Assembly (NCBI GenBank): GCA_005884685.1
Contig: VBAH01000041.1
Span: 39,270-103,269, forward strand
DNA from: Alphaproteobacteria bacterium
GTDB lineage: Bacteria > Pseudomonadota > Alphaproteobacteria > Rhizobiales > Xanthobacteraceae
Reading direction: 5' to 3'
DNA length: 64,000 nucleotides
The notes beneath the pieces are model-generated. The model was not told the origin of the DNA and did no database searches. It was given only the letters and a program-made list of their open reading frames with translations. Position 1 is the stretch's first letter; every line of letters begins with the position of its first letter. Shown here piece after piece: positions 18,313-27,528 of this stretch. A program made the translations under genes and the position numbers.

Positions 18313-19696
18313 GCGGCGTGCCAGGCTCGCCCAGGTCCCAGTAAAGCCCCGCCATGATCCCGAGCGCCTCGCGCGCCAGCGTCACGGGGAAATGCTCGTT
18401 CGGTGCATGCTGCGAGCAGCCCGGATAGGAGTGCGGCACCCAGATGGTCGGCAGACCCAGCCCTTCGGAGAAGATATCGTTCGGCAGCGACCCGCCGACA
18501 TTCGGCAACACGGCGGGCTTTTTGTTCGTGGTCTTGGCAACGGAGGTCGCGGCCCAGCGCGCCCACGGATGCTCGGGGTCGAGCCGCGTCGCGTTCATGA
18601 TGTCGTCGCGGCCCTTGGCAATCTGCACCATCGGGAAGCCGTGCCGGTCGAGATGGCGGCGCAGCGCAGGCAAAAACTCGTCCGGGTCGGTGCCGACGAC
18701 GAAACGGATCTGTCCGCGCGCCCAGGCGCGCGGCGGGACCGCATTGACCGGGCTCTCCGGGTTGCCGGCGGTCATGGCGAGGATGTCGAAGGTGCACCAG
18801 GCGAACACTTTTTCGGCGAGCGTCAGCCCTGGCTCGGCCCAGTTCGGATCGATCTCGGGATCGCCCGGAGCGGAGGCGATTTCACAGTCGGCAAGCGCGC
18901 CGCGCACGGAGTCCGGGATGCCGGCCGCCGGCACCCATTCGGGAATGCGGATTTGCCCCGTGGGCCCCGTGATGGTCGAGAGCGCGTGCACCAGCTGGAT
19001 CGCGGGACTGGAGAGCAGGCCGCCCCAATTGCCCGAATGGTGTCCGCCCTCGCGCGCGTCGATCCAGATGTCGATCGGGTAGGCCCCGCGGGTGCCGAGC
19101 GAGATCGTTGGACGATCGGCGGTGAGGCGAGGCCCGTCCGAGCCGACGAGCACATCGGCCTTGAGCAGCTCGCGGTTCTCCGCGCAGACCTCGCGCAGGC
19201 CGGGCGAGCCGGTTTCCTCACCCATCTCGATCAGCCATTTCGCGTTGAAGCCAAGCTTGCCGCGCTCGGCGAGCACGGCTGCCTGTGCCGCGATGTTGAT
19301 CGTGTGCTGGCCTTTGTTGTCGACGACGCCGCGCCCGTAGTAGCGGCCGTCTTTCTCGGTCAGTTCCCAGGGCGAAAGGCCGGGCTGCCAACCGGCATCG
19401 AGCCCACGAATGACGTCACCGTGGCCATATCCGAGCACTGTCGGCAGGGCAGGGTCTTCAATGCGCTCGGCGTACAGGAAAGGCCCTTTCGCTTTCTGCT
19501 GCGTCAGTGCGCGGCAGGCAAAGCCGAGCTTCTCCAGCGCAGGCGCGATCTCACTTGAAAGATAACGCCCAAGCTCCGGACCGCGCTCCGGATTCTGGCT
19601 CTCGGTCGGGATCGCGACGCGGCGCGCGAGGTCGCTCTTGAAGGCGCCGGAATCGAAATACGCTTCGGCGCGTGAGATGGCTGCGGCACGGGACAT
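18305..19696 (-). CDS. M20 family metallopeptidase
   Basis: Di-zinc M20 dipeptidase-like enzyme of 463 aa, cytosolic. Metal-ligand regions are GYGHGDV (His), VVDNKGQHT (bridging Asp) and EMGEETGSPG (Glu pair). A lid/dimerisation domain with GGHHSGNWGG follows, then the conserved VGGSLPND and late PHSYPGCSQHAPNEHF segment with the last His ligand. The ATG at 19696 is preferred: the same frame runs further upstream, but only through the tRNA-Ser gene. The stop codon and last Ala codon come from palindromic element D. The natural substrate is not evident. Confidence 0.92.
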   Translation of the reverse strand: MSRAAAISRAEAYFDSGAFKSDLARRVAIPTESQNPERGPELGRYLSSEIAPALEKLGFACRALTQQKAKGPFLYAERIEDPALPTVLGYGHGDVIRGLDAGWQPGLSPWELTEKDGRYYGRGVVDNKGQHTINIAAQAAVLAERGKLGFNAKWLIEMGEETGSPGLREVCAENRELLKADVLVGSDGPRLTADRPTISLGTRGAYPIDIWIDAREGGHHSGNWGGLLSSPAIQLVHALSTITGPTGQIRIPEWVPAAGIPDSVRGALADCEIASAPGDPEIDPNWAEPGLTLAEKVFAWCTFDILAMTAGNPESPVNAVPPRAWARGQIRFVVGTDPDEFLPALRRHLDRHGFPMVQIAKGRDDIMNATRLDPEHPWARWAATSVAKTTNKKPAVLPNVGGSLPNDIFSEGLGLPTIWVPHSYPGCSQHAPNEHFPVTLAREALGIMAGLYWDLGEPGTPRA

Positions 19697-19713
19697 TCGG
19701 GCTCTTTCTGCAC

Positions 19714-19804
<91 letters not shown>

Positions 19805-20025
19805 GGATCTGCCCTCAATTGCGCAAAGGACACAGTGTTTGCAAGCTTTGCGCGCGCGCCGGCGACTGCCTCAGGAAAGCCTCAAAATTTCAATGCGGTG
19901 TTTACCACCGGGAAAGAGCCGCGGTTGGCCAGGGCGGCAAACGCGGCTATTTTAACCAATGCGGGATAGGGGTCGGATCCTGGTGCGGTGAAAACCGCGG
20001 AAATGACGGGGAAATCTTCACTCCG

Positions 20026-21051
20026 ATGGGGTGGTACGGGGACAGTGGAACTGTAACGCTTGCGCGCGCGGCTGCGGCCGCGCTCGGCTGCCTTTTGCTC
20101 GCGAATTGCTCTTCGTCCTCCAAGCTGACGAGCCGCGTCGATCCGAGATACGGCGTCGCTGCGAGCCCGCGCGTGGTCGAGCCCGGCCAGCCGGTGCCGA
20201 AGGGCGGGGGCGTCTACCGCGTCGGCAAGCCCTACCAGGTCGCCGGCGTCACCTACACGCCGGAAGAGAACAGCCGCTACCGCTCCGAGGGCCTCGCCTC
20301 CTGGTATGGCGACGATTTCCACGGCCGGCTCACGGCGAACGGCGAAGTCTACGACATGCAGGCGATATCGGCCGCCCATCCGACGATGCCGATGCCGAGC
20401 TATGCGCGCGTCACCAACCTTTCGACGCGCAAATCGCTGATCGTGCGCGTGAATGACCGCGGCCCCTATCATGCCAACCGCGAGATCGATCTGTCGGCCC
20501 GCGCTGCGGATCTACTCGGGTTCCGCAATCACGGAACCGCGCGCGTGCGCGTGGAGTATGTCGGCCCGGCGCCCCTCGAAGGAACGGACGACCGCCAGCT
20601 GGTGGCGACGTTGCGGGAGGGGCAGCCCGCGCCCTCTCCGGTGATGGTCGCGTCGAACCGCTTCCTGCCGAATTTCGGCCGTCCCGTGCGCGGCGCGCCG
20701 CTGCCGCAGGAGCGGCCGTACGATCTGGGCGAGCGCAGCGACCGCGTCGCGATGGAGAGCTACCCCCAGCTTCGCTCGACCAGCGACGCGCGCATGCTTG
20801 CCAGCGAGGCACTCGCACGCCACCCGATCAATCGGCGCATGGCCGATGTTTCCCCGGATACCGAGACGCCGCGGCACATCGCGGCCCGGCTGCGGGCGGC
20901 GGAGGCGCGTGAGATGGCTTCGAGCGAGGTGACGGCGGCCCGATCCGGTCCGTGGACCCCACCGCCCCCGGCGGTCTCGCCGGTCAGCGCGTATGCGCCG
21001 GCCCGCCTGGACGGCGCGCAAGCGGTCGCCAGCGGCCGCGGCCTGTACTAA
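20026..21051 (+). CDS. rlpA: RlpA-like septal ring lytic transglycosylase lipoprotein
   Basis: Lipoprotein of 341 aa with a double-psi beta-barrel RlpA domain; family members cleave naked glycans at the division site. A signal sequence ends in the lipobox LLAN-Cys at residue 24, predicting lipidation. The DPBB domain runs from about residue 85 to 180 (GLASWYGDDFHGRLTANGE, then VRVNDRGPY and REIDLSARAA). The C-terminal half is low-complexity and Pro/Arg rich, without a recognisable SPOR domain. The ATG at 20026 is chosen because it gives a proper signal peptide; the frame is open upstream but has no signal there. Confidence 0.9.
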   Translation: MGWYGDSGTVTLARAAAAALGCLLLANCSSSSKLTSRVDPRYGVAASPRVVEPGQPVPKGGGVYRVGKPYQVAGVTYTPEENSRYRSEGLASWYGDDFHGRLTANGEVYDMQAISAAHPTMPMPSYARVTNLSTRKSLIVRVNDRGPYHANREIDLSARAADLLGFRNHGTARVRVEYVGPAPLEGTDDRQLVATLREGQPAPSPVMVASNRFLPNFGRPVRGAPLPQERPYDLGERSDRVAMESYPQLRSTSDARMLASEALARHPINRRMADVSPDTETPRHIAARLRAAEAREMASSEVTAARSGPWTPPPPAVSPVSAYAPARLDGAQAVASGRGLY

Positions 21052-21126
21052 GTCACCGATTTCACCAGCCAGCTCGCTGCTCCGGCCCAATTCTCGGGTG
21101 CGGGGCCTTTGATTCGCCGAATGTCG

Positions 21127-21146
21127 TTGGCAAATTCGGTTGCCAA
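21127..21146. promoter_or_regulatory. Operator-like palindrome upstream of dacF
   Basis: Perfect inverted repeat TTGGCAA-N6-TTGCCAA, 49 nt before the dacF start codon. Arm length and spacing suit a dimeric helix-turn-helix repressor, but the binding protein is unknown and chance cannot be excluded. Confidence 0.35.
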
Positions 21147-21194
21147 TCGATACATCTGAATACGGACGCCGGGGGCCGTCCGGCGGAGTGTGCC

Positions 21195-22406
21195 ATGCCG
21201 GTTTTGTCTCGCTTGCCTATGCGAAACGCAGCTTTCGCAATCGCCGCCGCGCTGATCCTGTCGTTGCTCCCGGCCGCCGCGCAAACGCCGCCGCCGAAGA
21301 AGGAAGAATTCCAGATCAGCGCACCGTATGCGATCCTGATCGAGGCCGACAGCGGCACGGTGCTGTTCGAGAAGAACGCCGACAAACTCAATCCGCCCGC
21401 CAGCATGTCCAAGCTGATGACGGTCGAGCTGGTGCTGCACACCATCGCCCAAGGCAAGCTGAAGCTCGACGACGAGATGACCATCAGCGAGAACGCCTGG
21501 CGCAAAGGCGGCGCGCCGTCCGGCGGCTCGGCGATGTTCGCGGCGCTCAACAGCCGCGTCAGCGTCGACAACCTGCTGCACGGCGTGATGGTCCAGTCGG
21601 GCAACGACGCCTGCATCGCACTCGCCGAAGGTATCGCGGGGAACGAACTGGCCTTTTCCGAGCTGATGAACAGGCGCGCGCGCGAAATCGGCCTGGCGCA
21701 GTCGCATTTCACCAACTCGACCGGCATCCACGAACCCGAACACCTGATGACGGCCCGCGAGCTGGCCAAGCTGGCGCAGCACATCATCAAAACCTACGCG
21801 GAGCCCTACAAGATTTACGCCGAACGTGAGTTCACCTGGAACAAGGTGCGCCAGCAGAATCGCAATCCGCTGCTCGCGCTGAACATCGGCGCGGATGGCT
21901 TGAAGACCGGCTACACCAAGGAGGCCGGCTACGGCCTTGTCGCGTCCGCCGTGAACAACGGCTTGCGCCTGATCGCGGTCGGCAACGGCTTCAAGACCAT
22001 GAAGGAGCGCAGCGACGAAATGCGCAAGCTGATGGAATGGGGCTTCCGCGCGTTCGAATCGCGCCAGCTGTTCGCGCAGGGGGAGACGGTCGGCGAGGCA
22101 AAGCTTTATGGCGGGGCGCAAGCGCGTGTGGCGCTGGTCAGTCCGACGCCGATCCGTCTGCTGGTGCCGCGCGCGGCATCGGAAAAGCTCAGCGCCAAGG
22201 TGGTCTATGCCGGTCCGGTGCGGGCGCCGGTCGAGAAAGGCCAGCCGATCGGCACGCTGAAAGTCTCGCGTGGGGACAATATCGTGATGGAGGCTCCCTT
22301 GCAGGCGGGCGAGGATGTCGGCAGCGGAAGCTTGCATCAGCGCGCGTTCGACGCGATGAGCGAGCTTGTGATCAACGTGTTCCGCGCCGGCGTCGATCGG
22401 TTGTAA
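21195..22406 (+). CDS. dacF: D-alanyl-D-alanine carboxypeptidase
   Basis: Low-molecular-weight penicillin-binding protein (PBP5/6, S11 peptidase), 403 aa, trimming the terminal D-Ala from peptidoglycan pentapeptides in the periplasm. A signal peptide covers residues 1-32 (AAFAIAAALILSLLPAAAQ). Catalytic motifs in order: SMSK (Ser/Lys, about residue 73), SGN (about residue 136) and KTG (about residue 238). A C-terminal beta-rich PBP5 domain follows. The ATG at 21195 or the one 8 codons later (MRNAAF) may be used. It lies 19 nt before tmk. The dacF-tmk-holB-metG order is common in Rhizobiales. Confidence 0.93.
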   Translation: MPVLSRLPMRNAAFAIAAALILSLLPAAAQTPPPKKEEFQISAPYAILIEADSGTVLFEKNADKLNPPASMSKLMTVELVLHTIAQGKLKLDDEMTISENAWRKGGAPSGGSAMFAALNSRVSVDNLLHGVMVQSGNDACIALAEGIAGNELAFSELMNRRAREIGLAQSHFTNSTGIHEPEHLMTARELAKLAQHIIKTYAEPYKIYAEREFTWNKVRQQNRNPLLALNIGADGLKTGYTKEAGYGLVASAVNNGLRLIAVGNGFKTMKERSDEMRKLMEWGFRAFESRQLFAQGETVGEAKLYGGAQARVALVSPTPIRLLVPRAASEKLSAKVVYAGPVRAPVEKGQPIGTLKVSRGDNIVMEAPLQAGEDVGSGSLHQRAFDAMSELVINVFRAGVDRL

Positions 22407-22425
22407 GCCTTTGCCGATCACGAGC

Positions 22426-23082
22426 ATGCGCGGACGGTTCATCACCTTCGAAGGCGGCGAGGGTGCCGGCAAGTCGACGCAGGCCTTGTTGCTTGCGGAG
22501 CGGCTGCGATCGCTCGGCTTCGGTGTGGTGGTCAGCCGCGAGCCGGGCGGCTCTCCTGGGGCCGAGGTGATCCGTCACGTGCTGCTGTCGGGCGCCGCCA
22601 AGCCGCTCGGGCTGCATGCGGAAGCGATCCTGTTGGCGGCTGCGCGAGCGGACCATGTGAGCCAGACAATCCTGCCGGCGCTCGAGTGCGGTGAGTGGGT
22701 AATCAGCGAGCGCTTCAGCGATGCAGCGCGCCTCTCCCATGGCGCCAGCGCGGCGCAGGCGCGGCTGCTGGCGCAGCTCGAGAAGACCACGCTCGGCGAA
22801 CTGAAGCCCGATCTCACCATCATCCTCGATCTTGCGCCAGCGCAGGGAATGGTTCGCGTCAAGCGGGCGCAGCGGGAGGAGCCCGCGGATGCGGAGACGC
22901 TGGATCTCGCCTCGAAGCACCGCAAGGCCATGCAGGAGCTGGCCGAGCGCGAGCCGCAGCGCTGTGCGGTCGTCAATGCGGGCGCTGACGCCGGAACGGT
23001 CGCCGAATTCGTGTGGGCGGTGGTGAATTCGCGACTGCTTGCCGCGGAAGCACCCGCGAGGTTGCGGAGCGCGGCGTCGTGA
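22426..23082 (+). CDS. tmk: Thymidylate kinase, divergent active site
   Basis: dTMP kinase family protein, 218 aa from this ATG (a TTG at 22411 is an alternative). The P-loop GGEGAGKST is intact, and REPGGSPGAE matches the family. However, the family DR(F/Y) motif reads ERF (Glu95-Arg96), the following STRAYQG-type dTMP-binding segment reads AARLSHG, and the LID region lacks the usual DRFE. These changes affect the nucleotide-monophosphate side. Its place between dacF and holB is the standard chromosomal tmk locus and it overlaps holB by 4 nt. It may be an active variant, or a decayed copy with another kinase elsewhere. Confidence 0.85.
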   Translation: MRGRFITFEGGEGAGKSTQALLLAERLRSLGFGVVVSREPGGSPGAEVIRHVLLSGAAKPLGLHAEAILLAAARADHVSQTILPALECGEWVISERFSDAARLSHGASAAQARLLAQLEKTTLGELKPDLTIILDLAPAQGMVRVKRAQREEPADAETLDLASKHRKAMQELAEREPQRCAVVNAGADAGTVAEFVWAVVNSRLLAAEAPARLRSAAS

Positions 23083-24113
23083 GTGAAAGCGAGGTCCGGC
23101 ATCCGCGCGAGACGTTGTCGCTCTACGGCCATGCGGCGGCCGAGCAGGCGTTCCTCGACGCCTATCGCGGGGGACGGATGGCGCATGCGTGGCTGATCGG
23201 CGGCGTCGGCATCGGCGGCATCGGCGGCATCGGCAAGGCGACGCTCGCCTACCGCATGGCGCGCTTCGTGTTCGCGCATCCGGATCCGGCCGCGCCGGCC
23301 GTAACCGACGCAAGCTCGCTGGCGCTGCCGGCCGACCACCCGGTTTCCCGCCGCATCGCCGCGCAAGGGCATCCCGATCTGCTCGCGCTCGAGCGCGTCG
23401 CGGACGAGAAGGGCAAGATGCCGACGATGATTTCGGTCGACCTGGTGCGCCGCACGATCGGCTTCTTCGGCTCGACCGCGGGCGAGGGCGGCTGGCGCGT
23501 CTGCATCGTGGATGCGGCCGACGAGCTGAACGCGGCGGGCGCCAACGCGCTGCTGAAAATCCTCGAGGAACCGCCCGGCAGGTCACTGCTGCTCGTCGTC
23601 AGCCATGCGCCGGGCCGCCTGCTGCCCACCATCCGGTCGCGCTGCCGCCGCCTTATGCTGCGGCCGCTCGCAGCGGACGACGTGGCCCGCGCCGCCGCCG
23701 ATGTGCTCGGCCGCGACCCCGGCGAAGCGGAGATCAAGACCGCGGCGCTCGCCTCCGACGGCAGCGTCGCGCGCGCGCTCGACCTCATCGGCGGCGCCGC
23801 GCTTGCCGTGCGCGATAAAGTCAACACCATGCTGGCCGCGCTGCCCGCGGTCGATCCGCGCGAACTGCATGCGCTCGGCGACGCACTCGGGCGCAACGAC
23901 GAGAGCGCCTTCACCGCCTTCGTCGATGCGGTGCGCGACTGGCTCAGCGCCCGCGTCACCGTGCCCGGCGCCGAGCCCGCGCGGCTCGTGCGCATCGCCG
24001 ACGTGTGGGACAAGCTCAACGTCGCCGCCGACGACACCAAGGTGTACAATCTCGAGCGCAAGCCGTTCGTTTTCAACGTGTTCGGCTGGCTTGCCGCCGC
24101 CACGCGCGGTTGA
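23079..24113 (+). CDS. holB: DNA polymerase III delta' subunit
   Basis: Clamp-loader delta' subunit, 344 aa, an AAA+ protein that helps load the beta clamp. The GTG at 23079 overlaps the tmk stop (GTGA). The P-loop region reads [15 protein letters not shown], longer than the usual GGPxGIGKAT, because of a 9-bp in-frame repeat (ATCGGCGGC) at 23211-23228. The sensor and delta' motifs are present: [23 protein letters not shown] and TIRSRCRRL (SRC motif). A C-terminal helical collar domain follows. The gene is in the conserved tmk-holB-metG order and ends 11 nt before metG. Confidence 0.94.
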   Translation: MSESEVRHPRETLSLYGHAAAEQAFLDAYRGGRMAHAWLIGGVGIGGIGGIGKATLAYRMARFVFAHPDPAAPAVTDASSLALPADHPVSRRIAAQGHPDLLALERVADEKGKMPTMISVDLVRRTIGFFGSTAGEGGWRVCIVDAADELNAAGANALLKILEEPPGRSLLLVVSHAPGRLLPTIRSRCRRLMLRPLAADDVARAAADVLGRDPGEAEIKTAALASDGSVARALDLIGGAALAVRDKVNTMLAALPAVDPRELHALGDALGRNDESAFTAFVDAVRDWLSARVTVPGAEPARLVRIADVWDKLNVAADDTKVYNLERKPFVFNVFGWLAAATRG

Positions 24114-24124
24114 TACCAAGCCGC

Positions 24125-25681
24125 ATGTCCGAGAAGCCCCGCTACTACATCACCACGTCGATCGCCTATCCGAATGGCCCGCCGCACATCGGCTACGGCT
24201 ACGAGGTGATCACCACGGACGCGATCGCGCGCTTCAAGCGGCTCGATGGCTACGACGTGTTCTTCCTGACCGGGACGGACGAGCACGGCATCAAAATGCT
24301 GCAGAGCGCGACCAAAGCGGGCGTCACGCCGAAGCAATGGGCCGACAAGAACGTCGAGCGCTTCCAGGCGATGGCGCTGCTCTTGAACGCCTCGAACGAT
24401 CAGTTCATCCGCACCACCGAGCCGCGCCATCACGTATCCTCGCAGGCGATCTGGCAGGCGATGCAGGCGAACGGCGACATCTATCTGTCGAAATACGCCG
24501 GCTGGTATTCGGTGCGCGACGAGGCCTACTACGACGAGAGCGAGACGCGCATCGAGAATGGCGTGCGCCTCGGCGCGCTCGGCACGCCGGTCGAATGGGT
24601 CGAGGAGGAGAGTTATTTCTTCAAGCTCTCGGCCTATCAGGACAAGCTTCTCAAGCTGTATGCCGACGTACCGGACTTCGTGCTGCCGAAGGAGCGGCTG
24701 AACGAAGTCGCGAGCTTCGTGCGCGGCGGGCTCAACGACCTGTCCGTGTCGCGCACGACCTTCGACTGGGGCGTCAAAGTGCCGGGCGACGAAAAGCACG
24801 TGATGTATGTGTGGGTCGACGCACTGACCAACTACATCACCGGCGTCGGCTATCCCGACACACAGAGCGCGACCTTCAAGCGCTGGTGGCCGGCCGACCT
24901 GCACGTGATCGGCAAGGACATCGTGCGCTTCCATGCGGTGTACTGGCCGGCCTTCCTGATGTCGGCCGGCATCGAATTGCCGCGCCACATCTTCAGCCAC
25001 GGCTGGATCCTCAATCGCGGTGAGAAGATGTCGAAGTCGGTCGGCAACGTGGTCGATCCGTTCGCGCTGGTGGATGCCTACGGCGTCGATCCGCTGCGCT
25101 ATTTCTTCATGCGCGAGGTGCCGTTCGGGCAGGACGGCAACTACAGCCACGAGGCGATCGTCAACCGCATCAACGCCGACCTCGCGAATGACCTCGGCAA
25201 TCTCGCGCAGCGCTCGCTGACGATGATCGGCAAGCAGCTCGGCGGCGTGGTGCCGAAGCCGGGCGCGTTCACTGGGGCCGATGAGGCCATCCTGGCGGCG
25301 GCCGACGCCATGATCGGCAAGGCGCGCGAGGCGATGAAGGGCCAAGCGCTGCACCAAGTGCTCAACGCCGTCTGGGCCGTGGTCGCCGACGCGAACCGCT
25401 ACTTCGCGGGCGAAGCGCCGTGGGCGCTCGCCAAGACCGATCCGGCGCGGCAGGGGACGGTTCTGTATGTCACCGCCGAGGTGATCCGGCAGGTCGCGAT
25501 CCTCACTCAACCCTTTGTGCCAACATCCGCCGCGAAGCTACTGGATTTACTCGCTATTCCGGACGGAGAAAGGGACTTCGCGGCGCTCGGCGTCGCGCGG
25601 CGCATCGCACCCGGCACGACCCTGCCGCCGCCCGCGCCGGTGTTCCCGCGCTACGTCGAGCCGGAAGCCGAGGCGGGCTGA
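24125..25681 (+). CDS. metG: Methionyl-tRNA synthetase
   Basis: Class I aminoacyl-tRNA synthetase of 518 aa charging tRNA-Met. The HIGH motif is in [12 protein letters not shown] (about residue 20) and KMSKS in [10 protein letters not shown] (about residue 302). The protein ends after the anticodon-binding helical domain without the C-terminal tRNA-binding (EMAP-like) extension, which is usual for the shorter alphaproteobacterial MetG. The start is fixed by the conserved [13 protein letters not shown]-terminus. No zinc-knuckle cysteines are visible in the connective peptide, consistent with the zinc-free subtype. Confidence 0.97.
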   Translation: MSEKPRYYITTSIAYPNGPPHIGYGYEVITTDAIARFKRLDGYDVFFLTGTDEHGIKMLQSATKAGVTPKQWADKNVERFQAMALLLNASNDQFIRTTEPRHHVSSQAIWQAMQANGDIYLSKYAGWYSVRDEAYYDESETRIENGVRLGALGTPVEWVEEESYFFKLSAYQDKLLKLYADVPDFVLPKERLNEVASFVRGGLNDLSVSRTTFDWGVKVPGDEKHVMYVWVDALTNYITGVGYPDTQSATFKRWWPADLHVIGKDIVRFHAVYWPAFLMSAGIELPRHIFSHGWILNRGEKMSKSVGNVVDPFALVDAYGVDPLRYFFMREVPFGQDGNYSHEAIVNRINADLANDLGNLAQRSLTMIGKQLGGVVPKPGAFTGADEAILAAADAMIGKAREAMKGQALHQVLNAVWAVVADANRYFAGEAPWALAKTDPARQGTVLYVTAEVIRQVAILTQPFVPTSAAKLLDLLAIPDGERDFAALGVARRIAPGTTLPPPAPVFPRYVEPEAEAG

Positions 25682-25712
25682 GCATGTTGCACGCGGATCG
25701 AGCCGCTCACTC

Positions 25713-25830
25713 CGCTCATTCCCGTACTCGGGTCCGACCTGCGGTCGGCCCGAGCACAGGCTCCAGCGGGAATCCAGTTCTCATCTGCGTCTGGGCCCTG
25801 GGTCCCCGCTTTCGCGGGGACGAGCGGCGG
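25713..25830. repeat. Palindromic intergenic element B, copy 1
   Basis: About 118 bp between metG and tatD, sharing most of its sequence with 30398-30507. Shared blocks are CGACCTGCGGTCGGCCCGAG, a middle ACAGGCTCC, and a terminal hairpin TCCCCGCTTTCGCGGGGA. It ends 11 nt before the tatD start codon. Same orientation as copy 2. No coding content. Confidence 0.85.
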
Positions 25831-25841
25831 CCGGATTGAAC

Positions 25842-26636
25842 ATGCTCGTCGACAGCCATTGCCACCTGGATTTCCCCGACTTCGCGAGCGAGCTCGACGC
25901 CGTGGTGGCGCGCGCCGAGGCAGCGGGTGTCGGCCGCATGGTGACGATCTCGACGCGCGTGCGCCACCACGCGCAGGTGCTGGCGATCGCCGAGCGTTTT
26001 CCCAACGTGACCTGCTCGGTCGGCACGCATCCGCATCATGCGCATGAGGAGCTCGATATCACGGAGGCTGACCTTGTCAGCCGCTCGGCCCATCCCAAGG
26101 TCGTGGCGATCGGCGAAGCGGGGCTCGACTATCACTACGACACCTCGCCGCGCGACGCGCAGGAACAGGGTTTTCGCACCCACATCGCGGCGGCGCGCGC
26201 CACGCAATTGCCGCTGGTGATCCACTCGCGCGAGGCCGACGACGACATGGCGCGGATTCTCGAGGAGGAAATGGGGAAGGGGCCCTTCTCCGCCGTGCTG
26301 CACTGCTACACCGGCGGCCCTGATCTCGCGCGCCGGGCGCTCGCGCTCGGCCACTATATCGGCTTCACCGGCATCGTGACGTTCAAGAACGCGGCCGACC
26401 TGCGCGCGATCGCCCGGGACGTCCCGGCGGATCGTTTTTTGGTGGAGACCGATGCGCCGTATCTCGCGCCCAGCCCATACCGCGGCAAGCGCAACGAGCC
26501 GGCCTATGTCGTCGAAGTCGCCAAGGTGCTGGCCGAGGTGCGCGGCGTCAGCGCGGAGGAGATCGCGCGCCAGACCACGGAGAATTTCTTCAAATTGTTC
26601 GCCAAGGTGCCGCGCGCGGCGGCTGCCGCGGCATGA
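25842..26636 (+). CDS. tatD: TatD family metal-dependent hydrolase
   Basis: TIM-barrel metallo-hydrolase of the TatD/YcfH DNase family, 264 aa. Metal ligands are seen in DSHCHLD at the N-terminus, the Glu of IGEAGLDYHY (about residue 92), VIHSREADDD (about residue 127), and VETDAPYLAP near the C-terminus. Family members act as 3'-5' exonucleases or related hydrolases in DNA repair and turnover. The ATG at 25842 is required by DSHCHLD. Its stop overlaps the next ATG (ATGA), so it is coupled to the metallo-hydrolase gene. The leader is element B and there is no obvious Shine-Dalgarno sequence. Confidence 0.95.
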   Translation: MLVDSHCHLDFPDFASELDAVVARAEAAGVGRMVTISTRVRHHAQVLAIAERFPNVTCSVGTHPHHAHEELDITEADLVSRSAHPKVVAIGEAGLDYHYDTSPRDAQEQGFRTHIAAARATQLPLVIHSREADDDMARILEEEMGKGPFSAVLHCYTGGPDLARRALALGHYIGFTGIVTFKNAADLRAIARDVPADRFLVETDAPYLAPSPYRGKRNEPAYVVEVAKVLAEVRGVSAEEIARQTTENFFKLFAKVPRAAAAAA

Positions 26637-27427
26637 CCCTGACCTTCACGATCCTCGGCTGCGGCTCGTCCGGCGGCGTGCCACGGCCCGGCACCGGGTG
26701 GGGCGCGTGCGATCCGAACAATCCGAAAAACCGGCGGCGGCGCTGCTCGCTGCTGGTCGAGCGGCGCGGTTCCGGCGGCGTCACGCGCGTGTTGGTCGAC
26801 ACCTCGCCCGACCTGCGCGAGCAGCTGCTCGACGCCAATGTCGATTGGGTCGACGCCGTGATCTACACCCACGAGCATGCCGACCACACGCACGGCATCG
26901 ACGACTTGCGCGGGCTTTACCTGCGCGCGCGCCGCCGTATCGCCGTCCACGCCGACGATCCGACCTCGCGCATGCTGATGACGCGGTTTTCCTATTGCTT
27001 CGTGCAGCCGCCCGGCAGCGGCTATCCGCCGATCGCGAGCATGCACGGCATCCGCCCCGGTGAGCCGTTAACGATCGAGGGGAAGGGCGGGGAGATCACG
27101 GCGCTGCCGTTCATCCAGGAGCACGGCGACATCCGCTCGCTCGGCCTTCGCTTCGGCGACGTGGCGTATTCGAGCGACCTGCACGACCTGCCGCCCGAGA
27201 GCGTTGCGGCGGTCGAAGGCCTCGACCTCTGGATCGTCGATGCGCTGCGCTACATTCCACACCCGGCGCACTTCAGCGTCGCCGACGCGCTGGCGTGGAT
27301 CGCGCGCATGCAGCCGAAGCGCGCGATCCTGACCAACATGCACACCGACCTCGATTACGAGGTGCTGCGGCTGAGCCTGCCGCCGCATGTCGAGCCTGCG
27401 TATGACGGGATGCGGGTGGAAACGTAA
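26633..27427 (+). CDS. PhnP-like MBL-fold metallo-hydrolase
   Basis: Metallo-beta-lactamase-fold hydrolase, 264 aa, similar to PhnP phosphodiesterases. The metal motif THEHADHTHGIDD (HxHxDH) is at about residue 80. The N-terminus FTILGCGSSGGVPRPG and a late TNMHTDLDYE segment are typical. PhnP cleaves cyclic phosphates, but no phn genes are nearby and the substrate here is unknown. It overlaps tatD by 4 nt; this tatD-MBL pair is widely conserved in Rhizobiales next to metG. The IS1595-family element inserted 39 nt after its stop codon. Confidence 0.92.
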   Translation: MTLTFTILGCGSSGGVPRPGTGWGACDPNNPKNRRRRCSLLVERRGSGGVTRVLVDTSPDLREQLLDANVDWVDAVIYTHEHADHTHGIDDLRGLYLRARRRIAVHADDPTSRMLMTRFSYCFVQPPGSGYPPIASMHGIRPGEPLTIEGKGGEITALPFIQEHGDIRSLGLRFGDVAYSSDLHDLPPESVAAVEGLDLWIVDALRYIPHPAHFSVADALAWIARMQPKRAILTNMHTDLDYEVLRLSLPPHVEPAYDGMRVET

Positions 27428-27458
27428 AGATTGAAGCAATTCAGGCGCTTGGCAGATC

Positions 27459-27466
27459 TCCGAATA
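27459..27466. repeat. Target site duplication, left copy
   Basis: TCCGAATA directly outside the left inverted repeat of the insertion element; identical to 29715-29722. An 8-bp duplication is what IS1595-family transposition leaves. Confidence 0.93.
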
Positions 27467-27494
27467 GGCGACGTTTCACTTGACTTACCCATCC
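27467..27494 (+). repeat. Left terminal inverted repeat of IS element
   Basis: 28 bp, 26 of 28 identical to the complement of 29687-29714. Confidence 0.92.
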
Positions 27495-27528
27495 GCTAAG
27501 GATAGGCTTGCGGTCATTGGAGATTACC

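Noticed and set aside
23211..23231. CRISPR-like or minisatellite array
   Set aside because: Only two to three 9-bp units inside a coding frame; no spacers. No CRISPR array was seen anywhere in the window.
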